64,000 nucleotides of DNA from assembly GCA_947494095.1 (NCBI GenBank), contig CANLTI010000011.1:1-64000 (forward strand). Direction: 5' to 3'. Made by a program: the position numbers and the translations under genes. Below, in pieces: positions 55,950-64,000 of the stretch. Position 1 is the first letter of the stretch; each line of letters opens with the position of its first letter. The notes under the pieces were generated by a model. The model did no database searches. It had not been told where the DNA came from and was given only the letters and a program-made list of their open reading frames with translations. The DNA comes from an uncultured Pseudomonadales bacterium (GTDB lineage: Bacteria; Pseudomonadota; Gammaproteobacteria; Pseudomonadales; Cellvibrionaceae).

Positions 55950-57034
55950 ATTCAGTATTACCCTTGATCGCTTCATAGAGGGAATCCCAACTTCTGTCAT
56001 GACTCGTAGTTTAATTGAACGAACTTGTAATGCCGATCGTATTAACGCCTACTTCTAAAATCTCAATGAAAACCCTAAATATACCAGTAAATTATTATTT
56101 TCTAGTGCATGCGAGCTAATGAGTTTGGTGGTATTACGAGTATTTTCTGTGATTAATTTTGCCTATAAAAGTAAAAGGGATGACATCCCTATATCCATCA
56201 AGGCGATGTACGATAAAATGAGTGGCAGTGGTAATGATGTAAAAGTATCCGCTTTAGTGAAAAATACTGGCGTAGAATTGGCTAATATGATTATTGATTT
56301 AAAGGGCGTTATTAGGTGATGCTCGAAGGATAGTTAGCCTTGATAATATTCTGGGGGTGGATAGAATTTTTTGTGTAAAGTCATGCTTGGCTGGTATCTA
56401 AGATATAAAGGCATCATTTATCCGTTACTTGCAGAAATAGCTTGCAATACAGGGCGAAGCGTCCATCAAGTAATGCGAGAGCCTAGTATCGGCGATATTT
56501 TTTAGCACAAGGTCGGTCTTCAAGCCGGCAGTAAAAAGGTGACTCAAAAATAACGGCTATTACAGGCTTGCCTGCTGCTATCAAAGCAAAAGTTATCGCA
56601 GAGCTATATCGAAAATACTGATCAATTGGAGCAATGTTTTAGGAATTAGGAACTCATATGTACTTCGAAATTAATATTTTGGGGCCTCCTAAGACAGCAT
56701 TGTTTGGGTTTTGTGTTGCGCTAACTTCGTACAATCCAATGGCTACCATAAAAGCGTCACTGCGTAGCTTGCGCAAATTAGGAAAAAATTAATAATGGGA
56801 CCTCAGAATGTTACATTGCCGGATAAATTAGCCGAACACATTAAAGGATAAGTATGGCTATTTAACTAGGGGAGTGGAGTGAAATAAATCAATTAAATCA
56901 AGAGGGTTTTACTTTTTTGATTGCGTCTTAGCAAAAAATAAATATACAAAAAGCCAAGGGGTTTCAAAGAAAAAGACCGCCTTGGAAGGCAGGACCATAG
57001 ACTTATCTAAACTTCCTCTAAGTCATAAGCCGTG
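55950..57034 (+). pseudogene. Decayed IS4-family transposase
   Basis: Translated pieces in changing frames spell an IS4 (DDE_Tnp_1) transposase: LDRFIEGIPTSVMTRSLIERT, then NPKYTSKLLFSSACELMSL, VFSVINFAYKSKRDDIPI, then much later IKAKVIAELYRK, a YREK-like region, and ALFGFCVALTSYNPMAT. Several stops and frameshifts separate them and the central DDE core is poorly preserved. The boundaries are approximate. It is a different IS4 subgroup from the element at 52153. A 66-codon open stretch at 56119-56319 is part of it, not a gene. It fills the 1.5-kb gap between the immunity candidate and the exporter. Confidence 0.7.
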
Positions 57035-57077
57035 ACGCAGCGGCTCATCTAATTCATAAGCTAGATAATTTAATATT

Positions 57078-59249
57078 ATGTCAATAATGCCAGAAAAACT
57101 ACTAGTCTTTTCATCATCGAAATCAATACCATTATTTTTGCAATCTGAAATTTCAGAATGCGGTTTAGCGTCAATGGCTATGATCGCAAGTTATCATGGT
57201 CATCAACTTGAGATGCCTGCCATGCGCAAGCGTTTTTCAGTCGGTTTGAAAGGTATGAATCTTCAGCAGCTCATTGAGTTAGGCGATAGCTTAGGTTTAG
57301 CAGCTCGTGCTTTACAATGCCCTATAGACGAAATGCATAACCTAACAACGCCTTGTATTTTACATTGGGATTTAAATCATTTTGTGGTTTTAACCAAGGT
57401 CTTAGGTAAAGGCTCCGCTTCAATGAAAGGCGCTAAGTTTTCTATAAATGACCCCGCAGTTGGAAAGCGTACATTAAATACAGAAGAATTTAGCAGGCAC
57501 TTCACTGGTATTTGTTTAGAATTAACGCCAACCAGTAAATTTGAAGTAAAAGAAGAGCAAGCCAAAATGAAGTTCACCCAATTGTGGAGTTCAATGTCTG
57601 GTTTAAAAACTGGGGTTTTCAAATTAATTGCTTTATCGCTTTTATTGCAGCTATTTGCTTTAATAAGCCCGTATTATATGCAGTGGGTAGTTGACGAGGT
57701 TTTAATTAGTTTTGACAAACCATTACTGACTGTATTGGCTATTGGTTTTGCTTTAATTGCTGTTATTTCTGTAGTGACTAATGCCGTGCGAAGTTGGTTA
57801 ATATTACGTATTTCTAGCTTACTTAACATGCAAATGGGCGTAAATCTTCTTAATCATTTATTACGTTTACCAATGAACTATTTTGAGTCCCGGCATATTG
57901 GTGATATAGTTTCTCGTTTTGGCTCTCTTGCCCAAATACGCGAACGTATTACCACAGGCTTTGTTGAAACTTTAGTGGATGGGGTAATGGCTATAACCGT
58001 ATTGATTACGATGACGCTTTATTCATTGAAACTTACCACAGTGGTACTTAGTGCAATAATCTTATATACCATAGTGCGTTTAGCCTTGTATCGTCCACTG
58101 CATCAAGCTACTGAAGAAATGATCCAAAACTCGGCGAAAGAGCAATCAAATTTTTTAGAAAATATTCGCGGAATTCAAACCATTAAGTTGTTTGGCAATG
58201 AGTCTCAACGACAAGGTGTTTGGCAAAATCGTTATGCTGAAGTTATTAATAGTGAAATCCGTTTAGGGCGTTTAAATATTATTTTTGATTCGTTTAATAA
58301 ATTGTTATTCGGTTTAGAAAATGTATTAGTGATTTATTTTTCAGCGATTATGGTAATGGGAAATACTTTATCTGTAGGTATGGTACTAGCTTTTATTGCC
58401 TACAAAGGGCAATTAACCAATAGGTTTGTCAATCTTATCGAGCAAATTATACAATTCAAAATAATGCGTTTACATCTTGACCGTATTGCTGACATAGCTT
58501 TAACTGAGCAAGAGGCTAATCGTGAAGGTGAAACTACCTTTTCAAATAGTGAAGATCAAGAGTTAAAAGGCCAACTAACACTTGAGAATATCTGCTTTAG
58601 TTACAGTGATGATCAGGTGCCAATTTTAAATAATGTTAATTTAACGTTTGGAGCTGGTGAGTCTATTGCTGTTACTGGCCCGTCAGGGGCAGGTAAAACC
58701 ACCTTAATGAAAATCATGTTAGGTTTGCTGCAACCAACGTCAGGTAAAGTCTACTTGGATGGTAAAGATATTACTCAAGTTGGTCTTAAAAGTTATCGTA
58801 AAAAAATAGCGGCAGTTATGCAGGACGATACACTGCTTGCTGGCTCTATTGCAGATAATGTAAGCTTTTTTGATCCGCAGCCTGATTATTTAAAGATAGA
58901 ACAATGTACTCATTTGGCAGCTATTCATGATGATATTAACAGGATGACTATGGGTTATAATTCATTAGTCGGTGATATGGGGTCTAATCTATCAGGTGGG
59001 CAAATTCAGCGCTTATTGCTTGCCCGTGCGCTTTATCAATCGTCCTATGTATTATTTATGGACGAAGCAACCAGCCATTTAGATATAGACAATGAAGCTA
59101 AAATTAATGAGAAAATACAGCATTTACCAATGACATGCATAATGATTGCCCACAGGCAAGAAACTATCAATATGGCTGAGAAGGTATATCATTTAGAAAA
59201 TGGTATTTTAGTTAATTTATCAGATGAGCATTGTAAAACCGCCAGTTGA
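57078..59249 (+). CDS. CvaB-type ABC exporter with C39 leader peptidase
   Basis: A 723-residue peptidase-containing ABC transporter that cleaves double-glycine leaders and exports the mature peptide. The N-terminal C39 protease has Cys28 (SECGLASMAM), His101 (HWDLNHFVVL) and Asp125 (INDPAVG). A six-helix membrane domain follows (FALISPYYMQWVVDEVLI onward), then an ATPase with VTGPSGAGKTTLMK, AVMQDDTLL (Q-loop), LSGGQIQRLLLARALY and LFMDEATSHLD. The frame is full length and intact. It would pair with the upstream fusion protein and a genomic TolC. The start has no clear ribosome site; an ATG three codons later is possible. Base composition is AT-rich like its neighbours in the island. Confidence 0.93.
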   Translation: MSIMPEKLLVFSSSKSIPLFLQSEISECGLASMAMIASYHGHQLEMPAMRKRFSVGLKGMNLQQLIELGDSLGLAARALQCPIDEMHNLTTPCILHWDLNHFVVLTKVLGKGSASMKGAKFSINDPAVGKRTLNTEEFSRHFTGICLELTPTSKFEVKEEQAKMKFTQLWSSMSGLKTGVFKLIALSLLLQLFALISPYYMQWVVDEVLISFDKPLLTVLAIGFALIAVISVVTNAVRSWLILRISSLLNMQMGVNLLNHLLRLPMNYFESRHIGDIVSRFGSLAQIRERITTGFVETLVDGVMAITVLITMTLYSLKLTTVVLSAIILYTIVRLALYRPLHQATEEMIQNSAKEQSNFLENIRGIQTIKLFGNESQRQGVWQNRYAEVINSEIRLGRLNIIFDSFNKLLFGLENVLVIYFSAIMVMGNTLSVGMVLAFIAYKGQLTNRFVNLIEQIIQFKIMRLHLDRIADIALTEQEANREGETTFSNSEDQELKGQLTLENICFSYSDDQVPILNNVNLTFGAGESIAVTGPSGAGKTTLMKIMLGLLQPTSGKVYLDGKDITQVGLKSYRKKIAAVMQDDTLLAGSIADNVSFFDPQPDYLKIEQCTHLAAIHDDINRMTMGYNSLVGDMGSNLSGGQIQRLLLARALYQSSYVLFMDEATSHLDIDNEAKINEKIQHLPMTCIMIAHRQETINMAEKVYHLENGILVNLSDEHCKTAS

Positions 59250-59387
59250 TCATAACGGAAAAGATGGGAGAGGCGGTGCCCCAAGCGAAGCTGGCGAATT
59301 GCTCTGGTTGTTCTGGTAAATAATTTCGGACACATTTCTCTGCCACTTTTTGAATAAAATGAACCTGACATAAATATCAGAACCCTT

Positions 59388-59583
59388 TCATCCAAAAATC
59401 GCCTCTTGATGTAAATATTTACGCTCATAGGCTGCTGGTGACAGGTCATTATTTGAGGAGTGAAGGCGATCATTGTTGTAATATTTCATATACAGATCAA
59501 CGTCTTTCCTCATGGCTTTACGATTATGCATCGGCACTTTAAAAATCCAGTCATACTTTAAACTGCCAAAGGAGTTGAGTGAC
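59388..59583 (-). pseudogene. Remnant of an IS3-family transposase (OrfB C-terminus)
   Basis: Reading the minus strand, codons spell FGSLKYDWIFKVPMHNRKAM, DLYMKYYNNDRLHSSNNDLS and PAAYERKYLHQEAIFG, the C-terminal rve-domain end of an IS3 OrfB, with a stop at 59388-59390. The rest of the element is gone. It marks the right side of the island and, with the IS4 pieces, shows repeated transposition there. The rest of the 412-base gap after the exporter holds no other feature. Confidence 0.85.
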
Positions 59584-59629
59584 TACGGGCTTATAGTTTC
59601 ATGATAACTGCCTGCAGTTTTGTTATAGA

Positions 59630-60638
59630 TACAATGGCCCTACTCAACCATGCTAGCAAGGCTAACCCTGTTCAAAGGGTATAACGGCGGCAATATCTTT
59701 TTCCTGTAATAAACACATTAATAAACGATCAACACCCAACGCTACACCTGCGCACTCTGGCAAACCGTGCTCCATAGCCGCTATAAAATGGGGGTCGGGG
59801 GTGATCGGTTGTAATCCTTGTTTGATGCGTGTGGCATTATCTTGCTCAAAGCGCGCGCACTGCTCTTGTGGGCAAGTGAGCTCCCAGTAACCATTCGCAA
59901 GCTCTAGGCCCTGCCAATACAATTCAAACCGCTTGGCAACTTTTTGGCCCGCGCTATTGTTGGCAATTTTTGCCAATGCACACTGGCAAGCCGGAAAATC
60001 AAAAACTAATGTAGGCTTTAAAAAAGTGGGCTCTATGTGTTGGCTAAAAATTAAATCAAGCCATGTGCTTTTAGGGGTATTAGGCCAAGCGGCATCAAAA
60101 TGCTGCAAGGCATACTACGCAAGCGAATCATCACCCTGCTCGCCGGCAGTATGTGGATTAAGCCCCGTTATACGCTCAAATACCTCACCATAAGCCACTT
60201 GCTTAATAGTCTGGCTTGCCCCAACCGCTTGCAATAGCCCTGCAATATCGGCCATTAACGCCGCATCATCAAAACCGCAACGGTACCACTCTAGCATGGT
60301 AAACTCAGGGCGGTGTCGCGAGCCACTTTCATCGGCCCGGTAAGCTTTGCCCAAACTATAAATATCACCCATTCCCGCCGCCAATAAACGCTTCATATAA
60401 AACTCTGGCGAGGTTTGTAAGTACTGCGTGCTATCGCCTACCTCAACAGCCAGTGCGGCCAAGTGCACATCGGTAACACTAAAGCGGCCCAAAGCAGGGA
60501 CATCAACCTCGGTTACGTTGTGCTGCAAAAAGTACGCTCTAATGGCGGCCAATATCTGCGCACGGGCTTTTAGTGTGTTTATGGTGGCTGCGGGGGTAAA
60601 ACCGATGGTCATAAAATACTCACGTATCATGCTTTAAA
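59630..60638. repeat. Direct repeat, copy 2 (epmA block)
   Basis: The counterpart of 51143-52153, in the same orientation and about 8.5 kb away. Beyond its right edge the sequence continues into what looks like the original upstream region of epmA, then the pseudouridine synthase gene. Confidence 0.93.
59662..60612 (-). pseudogene. Second epmA copy, inactivated by a nonsense codon
   Basis: A near-copy of epmA. An in-frame TAG (minus-strand codon at 60115-60117) replaces the CAA of the intact gene after DDSLA; the frame is open on both sides, giving 165- and about 149-residue pieces. The C-terminal half has many silent and some amino-acid changes (for example CPQEQC for CAQEQR), and the end differs (PFEQG for PFAHG). 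It keeps the original upstream promoter region, while the intact copy has lost it. Confidence 0.92.
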
Positions 60639-60789
60639 AGAGTATTAGGTTACCCAAAGTCACCCTTAAATACTATTCTTGTCTAAATACTCTTATCTAA
60701 ATACTGCGTTTGTCTAAATGCTAGCTCGTCGCTGTGTAAAGGCTTAGTCAATGGTATGATGGCAGTCCTCTAAAAACCTACAACCCCTT

Positions 60790-61509
60790 ATGAAACTCTC
60801 TCGCACTCGCCTAGATAGGTTTGTTAGCCTGCACACTGATATCGCTAAAAACAGTATTCGCTTATTGATTGCTCAAAAAAAAATCACCATCAACGGCTTA
60901 CTCGCTCATAGCGCTAACCAAACAATAACGCCCTTCGATCAAGTGATAGTGGCTGAGCAATCGCTTCCTCATAAAATAGCGCGCTACCTTTTATTTAATA
61001 AACCAAAAGGTGTCGTTAGCGCAACCTGTGATGATAAAAATAAGACTGTATTAGATCTTATCAATTACCCCTATAAAAACGAGCTGCATATTGCTGGTCG
61101 ATTAGACTTTAATACCACAGGGTTAATGCTATTGAGTAATGATGGCTTTTGGACGCGCAATTTATCATTACCCGAGCTATGCATTCAAAAGCATTACCGC
61201 GTTACAACAGCAGACCCTATTACCGAGCAATATCGCACGCAATTTTTAGAAGGCATTGCCTTCGACTTTGAGGGCATCACAACAAAACCTGCCGTACTTA
61301 CAATCATCAGCAGCCACCAAGCCGAGCTCGCGCTTACCGAAGGGCGCTATCATCAAGTCAAAAGAATGTTTGGGTTTTTTAATAATACAGTGACGCAGCT
61401 GCATCGTTTTGCGATTGGCCCGCTACAACTGCCTGCCAACTTGGCACAAGGCGATTACATCGAGCTTACTCAACAACAAGCCTACAGCCTACTAAAGCCT
61501 GTTACTTAA
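60790..61509 (+). CDS. rsuA: RsuA/RluF-type rRNA pseudouridine synthase
   Basis: 239 residues: an N-terminal S4 RNA-binding segment (RTRLDRFVSLHTDIAKNSIRLL) and the catalytic domain with YLLFNKPKGVVSATCDD and the active-site motif AGRLDFNTTGLMLLSNDG (Asp nucleophile), then EGRYHQVKRMFGF. The layout and size fit the RsuA branch that converts U516 of 16S rRNA, though RluE/F-type substrates cannot be excluded. ATG 60790 is the only good start. It was probably the direct neighbour of epmA before the island arrived. Confidence 0.88.
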   Translation: MKLSRTRLDRFVSLHTDIAKNSIRLLIAQKKITINGLLAHSANQTITPFDQVIVAEQSLPHKIARYLLFNKPKGVVSATCDDKNKTVLDLINYPYKNELHIAGRLDFNTTGLMLLSNDGFWTRNLSLPELCIQKHYRVTTADPITEQYRTQFLEGIAFDFEGITTKPAVLTIISSHQAELALTEGRYHQVKRMFGFFNNTVTQLHRFAIGPLQLPANLAQGDYIELTQQQAYSLLKPVT

Positions 61510-61550
61510 AACCGTCAATAAAAACCGTTAATAAAAACCGTTATTCACGG
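61508..61550 (+). repeat. Short tandem repeat between two genes
   Basis: AAAACCGTTAATAA-like units occur three times head to tail after the pseudouridine synthase stop, ending in a small hairpin ACCGT-TATTC-ACGGT. It may act as a weak terminator or leader structure. Confidence 0.5.
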
Positions 61551-61580
61551 TATAAGTACACCCAACAGATTACAGTAATT

Positions 61581-62606
61581 ATGACCGAATTAAACCACAC
61601 GCCAAACGCCACAACCGCATTACAAGCCGCTATTAACCGTGGTGCCGAGCGCTATTTTGAACAGTGTAAAAAACGCATCCCAGGTTTTACCCGCCAACAC
61701 TTTTGTTACCCCGGGGCTTGGCACACCAATAAAGTCGCCTTTGGTTGGGATTTACTCAAAATGCCTATTAATTTAATGTGGGCACCTTTTTTTGTATTAC
61801 TGCAATTAACGGCTTTTATTTTGGGCAAGTGCAATCAGCCCATATGGCGCAAGCACTTACTCAAAGTGCCCAATGGCTTTAGCACCGATGTGCAAAAACA
61901 CAGTGTGAATATTATTAACCAGTATTTATTAGGCAACCCACAAGACCCAAAAAAAGGAGAGCTGCACCAGTACATTGCCGATGAACTCGCCCGCGCATTG
62001 CAATGCAACATGCATAAAAGTGGCAACATTAATAATAACAGCAGTAATAACGACACAAACAATACCGAAGCGCACAATCAAAAGCTACATGCACAACGGC
62101 AAAAAATCATTCAAGCTATCGACCCGATTACCACGCAAGCACTCGAGCAATACGCCATTACACGCACCGCATCGGCAGATATTACCAATACGTTAATTAG
62201 CACGATAGCAGGAGCTTTAGCCTTTAAAAAATTTACCCCGGGCGGGCTGGGTTTAGGCATTATTGTGGCCGCGCTCAGCGCTAAGCACCAGCAAACACAG
62301 ACCTTTATTTTAGGCAGCACACTAGGCGGGTATTACTACGATATGTTTCCGCCCTCACCCTCTGCGGCACTCATTATTGCTTGCAGTTTTGGCGTGATGT
62401 GTACACTGGCAGTCGTGGCTTCTTTTTCGGGCTTAATCACTGACCCCATCCAGTACTATACAAGACTGCATCATTATCGTTTACGTAAACTTATCAAGCA
62501 TTTAGAGCGTGATTTTATCCAGCAAAACAACAGCAGCTTTAAACCTAAAGACCAGTATATCGCCCGTATTATGGATATATTTGACACCTTAAAAACGCAA
62601 TTTTAA
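61581..62606 (+). CDS. Membrane protein of unknown function
   Basis: 341 residues. One long hydrophobic stretch near residue 75 (MWAPFFVLLQLTAFILGK) and a second region of two or three helices at about 215-285 (LGLGIIVAALSA, AALIIACSFGVMCTLAVVASF). A low-complexity Asn/His segment (NNNSSNNDTNN) lies between. The N-terminal AERYFEQCKKRIPGFTRQHFCYPGAW is the most conserved-looking part, but I do not recognise the family. A 71-base gap with short tandem repeats follows the previous gene. Confidence 0.65.
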   Translation: MTELNHTPNATTALQAAINRGAERYFEQCKKRIPGFTRQHFCYPGAWHTNKVAFGWDLLKMPINLMWAPFFVLLQLTAFILGKCNQPIWRKHLLKVPNGFSTDVQKHSVNIINQYLLGNPQDPKKGELHQYIADELARALQCNMHKSGNINNNSSNNDTNNTEAHNQKLHAQRQKIIQAIDPITTQALEQYAITRTASADITNTLISTIAGALAFKKFTPGGLGLGIIVAALSAKHQQTQTFILGSTLGGYYYDMFPPSPSAALIIACSFGVMCTLAVVASFSGLITDPIQYYTRLHHYRLRKLIKHLERDFIQQNNSSFKPKDQYIARIMDIFDTLKTQF

Positions 62607-62709
62607 AGGGCTATATTAAAGGGCTGCATTAAAAGGCTACAAAACAGCGGCTAAGGCAGCAGATACGATACAGCGCTGCGCAGGTGCCAAACTCAGCGCT
62701 GTATGGTGG

Positions 62710-63342
62710 TTACGCCGGTAAGCTGCGTACCTTTTCGCTACCGTTTAACAGCTCATCGAGCGTGAGCTTATAGCTTGGGGCAAAAACCTCCAAAAACACA
62801 TCCACCGCCGGTAGATCTGAGCGCGCTAGGCGCATCGCAATATCTTCTGCCGCCTTGGAAAACTCACTATTACCCGCCTTGAGCTCTTCTTGGCACTTTA
62901 AAAAAGCTGCAATAGTATCGGCCCCTTTAATTAATTGCTTAATGTCTTTAGGGACTTGCGAGCTGACCACTAATGGCTCAAAGTCTTTTTGTAAATCGCT
63001 GGGTAGCAAGGCTATTAACTCGCGCTCAGCTTGCACTTCAACCTCTTTAAAAGCCGCCTGCATGCCTTTTGAGTGGTATTTAATTGGCGTAGGCATATCG
63101 CCGGTAATCACTTCAGATACATCGTGGTACAAGGCGGCCGTCGCTACCGCATTGGCGTCATAGGTACCCTCAAAACGCCGATTGCTAATAAGCGCCAGCG
63201 CATGTGCAATAGTGGCTACTTCCCAACTGTGCTCCATCACATTTTCGGGGATGGCATTGCGCTTTAAGCCCCAACGCACAATCCATCGAATTTTACTAAT
63301 ATATGCAAAAAAATGGCTCACGGTTTGATTCATCTGTTCCAT
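62710..63342 (-). CDS. yfbR: 5'-Deoxynucleotidase YfbR
   Basis: A 210-residue HD-domain phosphohydrolase that removes the 5' phosphate from deoxynucleoside monophosphates. The HD metal-binding residues are visible: the first His in VMEHSWEVATIAHALA, HD in ALYHDVSEVITGDMPTPIKYH, and a later Asp in LIKGADTIAAFLKC. Length is normal. GGAG precedes ATG 63342. It stands alone, convergent with the unknown membrane protein gene. Confidence 0.95.
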   Translation of the reverse strand: MEQMNQTVSHFFAYISKIRWIVRWGLKRNAIPENVMEHSWEVATIAHALALISNRRFEGTYDANAVATAALYHDVSEVITGDMPTPIKYHSKGMQAAFKEVEVQAERELIALLPSDLQKDFEPLVVSSQVPKDIKQLIKGADTIAAFLKCQEELKAGNSEFSKAAEDIAMRLARSDLPAVDVFLEVFAPSYKLTLDELLNGSEKVRSLPA

Positions 63343-63388
63343 AAAAGCTCCATCATTTTATGTTTACTTCAATTGATTATCGCTGGTA

Positions 63389-63583
63389 TCATTTTTTTTG
63401 ATCTTTGCTGTCATCACCGCTTAAAAAGCTTTGCATTGAATCGCTTAATTGCTCAATATTTTTACTAAAGTTACGGCAATGCTCACACATTAAAAGGTGA
63501 AGCTTTAGGTTGATTTTTTTTGACAACGATAAAGGCTGGTCTTGTTGACGAGAGGCAAGCTCGCTAGCTTTTTGACAATTCAT
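63389..63583 (-). CDS. Small zinc-binding anti-sigma-like protein
   Basis: 64 residues with the HxxxCxxC pattern (HLLMCEHC at about 29-36) and an N-terminal NCQKASELASRQQD, the form of the zinc-finger anti-sigma domain (ZAS-like). No membrane helix. It starts 5 bases after the ECF sigma gene stop and is surely co-transcribed, so it likely holds the sigma factor inactive until a redox or metal signal. Confidence 0.85.
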   Translation of the reverse strand: MNCQKASELASRQQDQPLSLSKKINLKLHLLMCEHCRNFSKNIEQLSDSMQSFLSGDDSKDQKK

Positions 63584-63588
63584 ATCAA

Positions 63589-64000
63589 TTACCGGCCTTT
63601 TTTGATTGTATTCATTAAATTATTTTTAATACTTTTTTGTAGTGTTGCCTGTCGATCATCATGCAGCCAGTTATTGGCCATGCACTTTTGCAAGTTCATG
63701 CGGGCTCGATACAAGAGTACATGTAGGTTGCTTTCGGTAATATCAACCTCTGTGCAAATTTCTGCACAGGCCAAACCCAAAAACTCACGCATCATAAAAA
63801 CTTGTGCTTGGTTGCCTGGCAGTTTATTTAAGCACAGCTCTAGTATCACCATAAATTGCTCTTGCTTTAAGCCTGCCTCAGGGCACTGCCACGGCATAGG
63901 CTTAGCCTCTTGTTGCCAACTGCCCTTTGCGTTGAATTCTTCGGCATCTATACTTTGCGTTGCCGGTGCTCGGCCTTGCTTGCGGATATGGTCGATCATT
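63589..64000 (-). CDS. ECF-type sigma factor (partial, cut by the window edge)
   Basis: The last 136 residues of an RNA polymerase sigma factor. The end of region 2 is visible (MIDHIRKQG) and region 4 with its helix-turn-helix (LPGNQAQVFMMREFLGLACAEICTEVDITESNLHVLLYRARMNLQKC). The frame stays open to the edge, so the N-terminal region 2 lies outside. The Met at 63999 is internal, not the start. It pairs with the small zinc protein; the signal and regulon are unknown. Confidence 0.88.
   Translation of the reverse strand, partial: MIDHIRKQGRAPATQSIDAEEFNAKGSWQQEAKPMPWQCPEAGLKQEQFMVILELCLNKLPGNQAQVFMMREFLGLACAEICTEVDITESNLHVLLYRARMNLQKCMANNWLHDDRQATLQKSIKNNLMNTIKKGR

Noticed and set aside
56119-56319. 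66-codon open frame in the bacteriocin island
   Set aside because: Its sequence is part of a decayed IS4-family transposase with continuing similarity in other frames on both sides.

Overview
The window looks like chromosome of a marine gammaproteobacterium of the Cellvibrionales type (Cellvibrio, Saccharophagus, Teredinibacter, Marinagarivorans and relatives). This is an inference. It rests on secreted lipoproteins with long serine-rich linkers followed by small cytochrome c domains, on a typical gammaproteobacterial housekeeping set (sdhE, ygfZ, ppc, metK, ahcY, metF, rsmE, recQ, glyA, ettA, epmA, yfbR), and on moderate GC in the core genes. No rRNA, tRNA or CRISPR array was seen.

Layout. 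1-3063: sdhE facing ygfZ, an HDOD gene, and repeat-rich intergenic DNA. 3064-6000: a four-gene cluster of the MNIO/DUF692 type that makes a cysteine-rich, probably copper-binding modified peptide: precursor hvfA, enzyme hvfB, partner hvfC and a DoxX membrane protein. 6019-11580: a protein with two methyltransferase-like folds, ppc, and a GAF histidine kinase. 11660-18103: a Cys/His-rich secreted protein and a czcCBA heavy-metal RND efflux operon. 18256-21763: an AlkB-like dioxygenase, then a reverse-strand operon PepSY - PhoP-like regulator - PhoQ-like kinase - VanZ-like protein. 22084-31064: a lipoprotein, a YdiJ-like FAD/Fe-S dehydrogenase, a DUF4139 protein and two spondin-domain proteins, with miniature inverted-repeat elements between them. 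31366-36929: a perfect 40-bp palindrome followed by an ArsR-methyltransferase fusion regulator, metK, ahcY, metF and rsmE, a self-contained SAM/SAH recycling unit. 36960-45275: recQ and a reverse-strand defence-like block (AIPR protein, SNF2 helicase, AlbA-type ATPase, stub of a type III DNA methyltransferase). 45459-51105: glyA, a cytochrome c lipoprotein, a predicted envelope protein and ettA.

51143-60638 is the most unusual region. A block of about 1 kb holding epmA occurs twice in direct orientation. The outer copies flank about 7.5 kb of AT-rich foreign DNA carrying a small double-glycine-leader, Gly/Ala-rich microcin-like precursor, a small membrane protein that may give immunity, a CvaA/HlyD-type fusion protein broken by a frameshift, and a CvaB-type C39-peptidase ABC exporter, among IS4- and IS3-type transposon wreckage. 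The second epmA copy has an in-frame stop. This reads as a bacteriocin island gained by homologous integration and now decaying.

60790-64000 returns to the chromosome: an RsuA-type pseudouridine synthase, an unknown membrane protein, yfbR, and an ECF sigma factor (cut by the window edge) with a small zinc-binding anti-sigma-like partner.

Across the window at least seven copies of a short inverted-repeat element (ends GTAACTATTCAG / CTGAATAGTTAC) lie directly beside genes. One supplies the apparent start codon of a lipoprotein gene.
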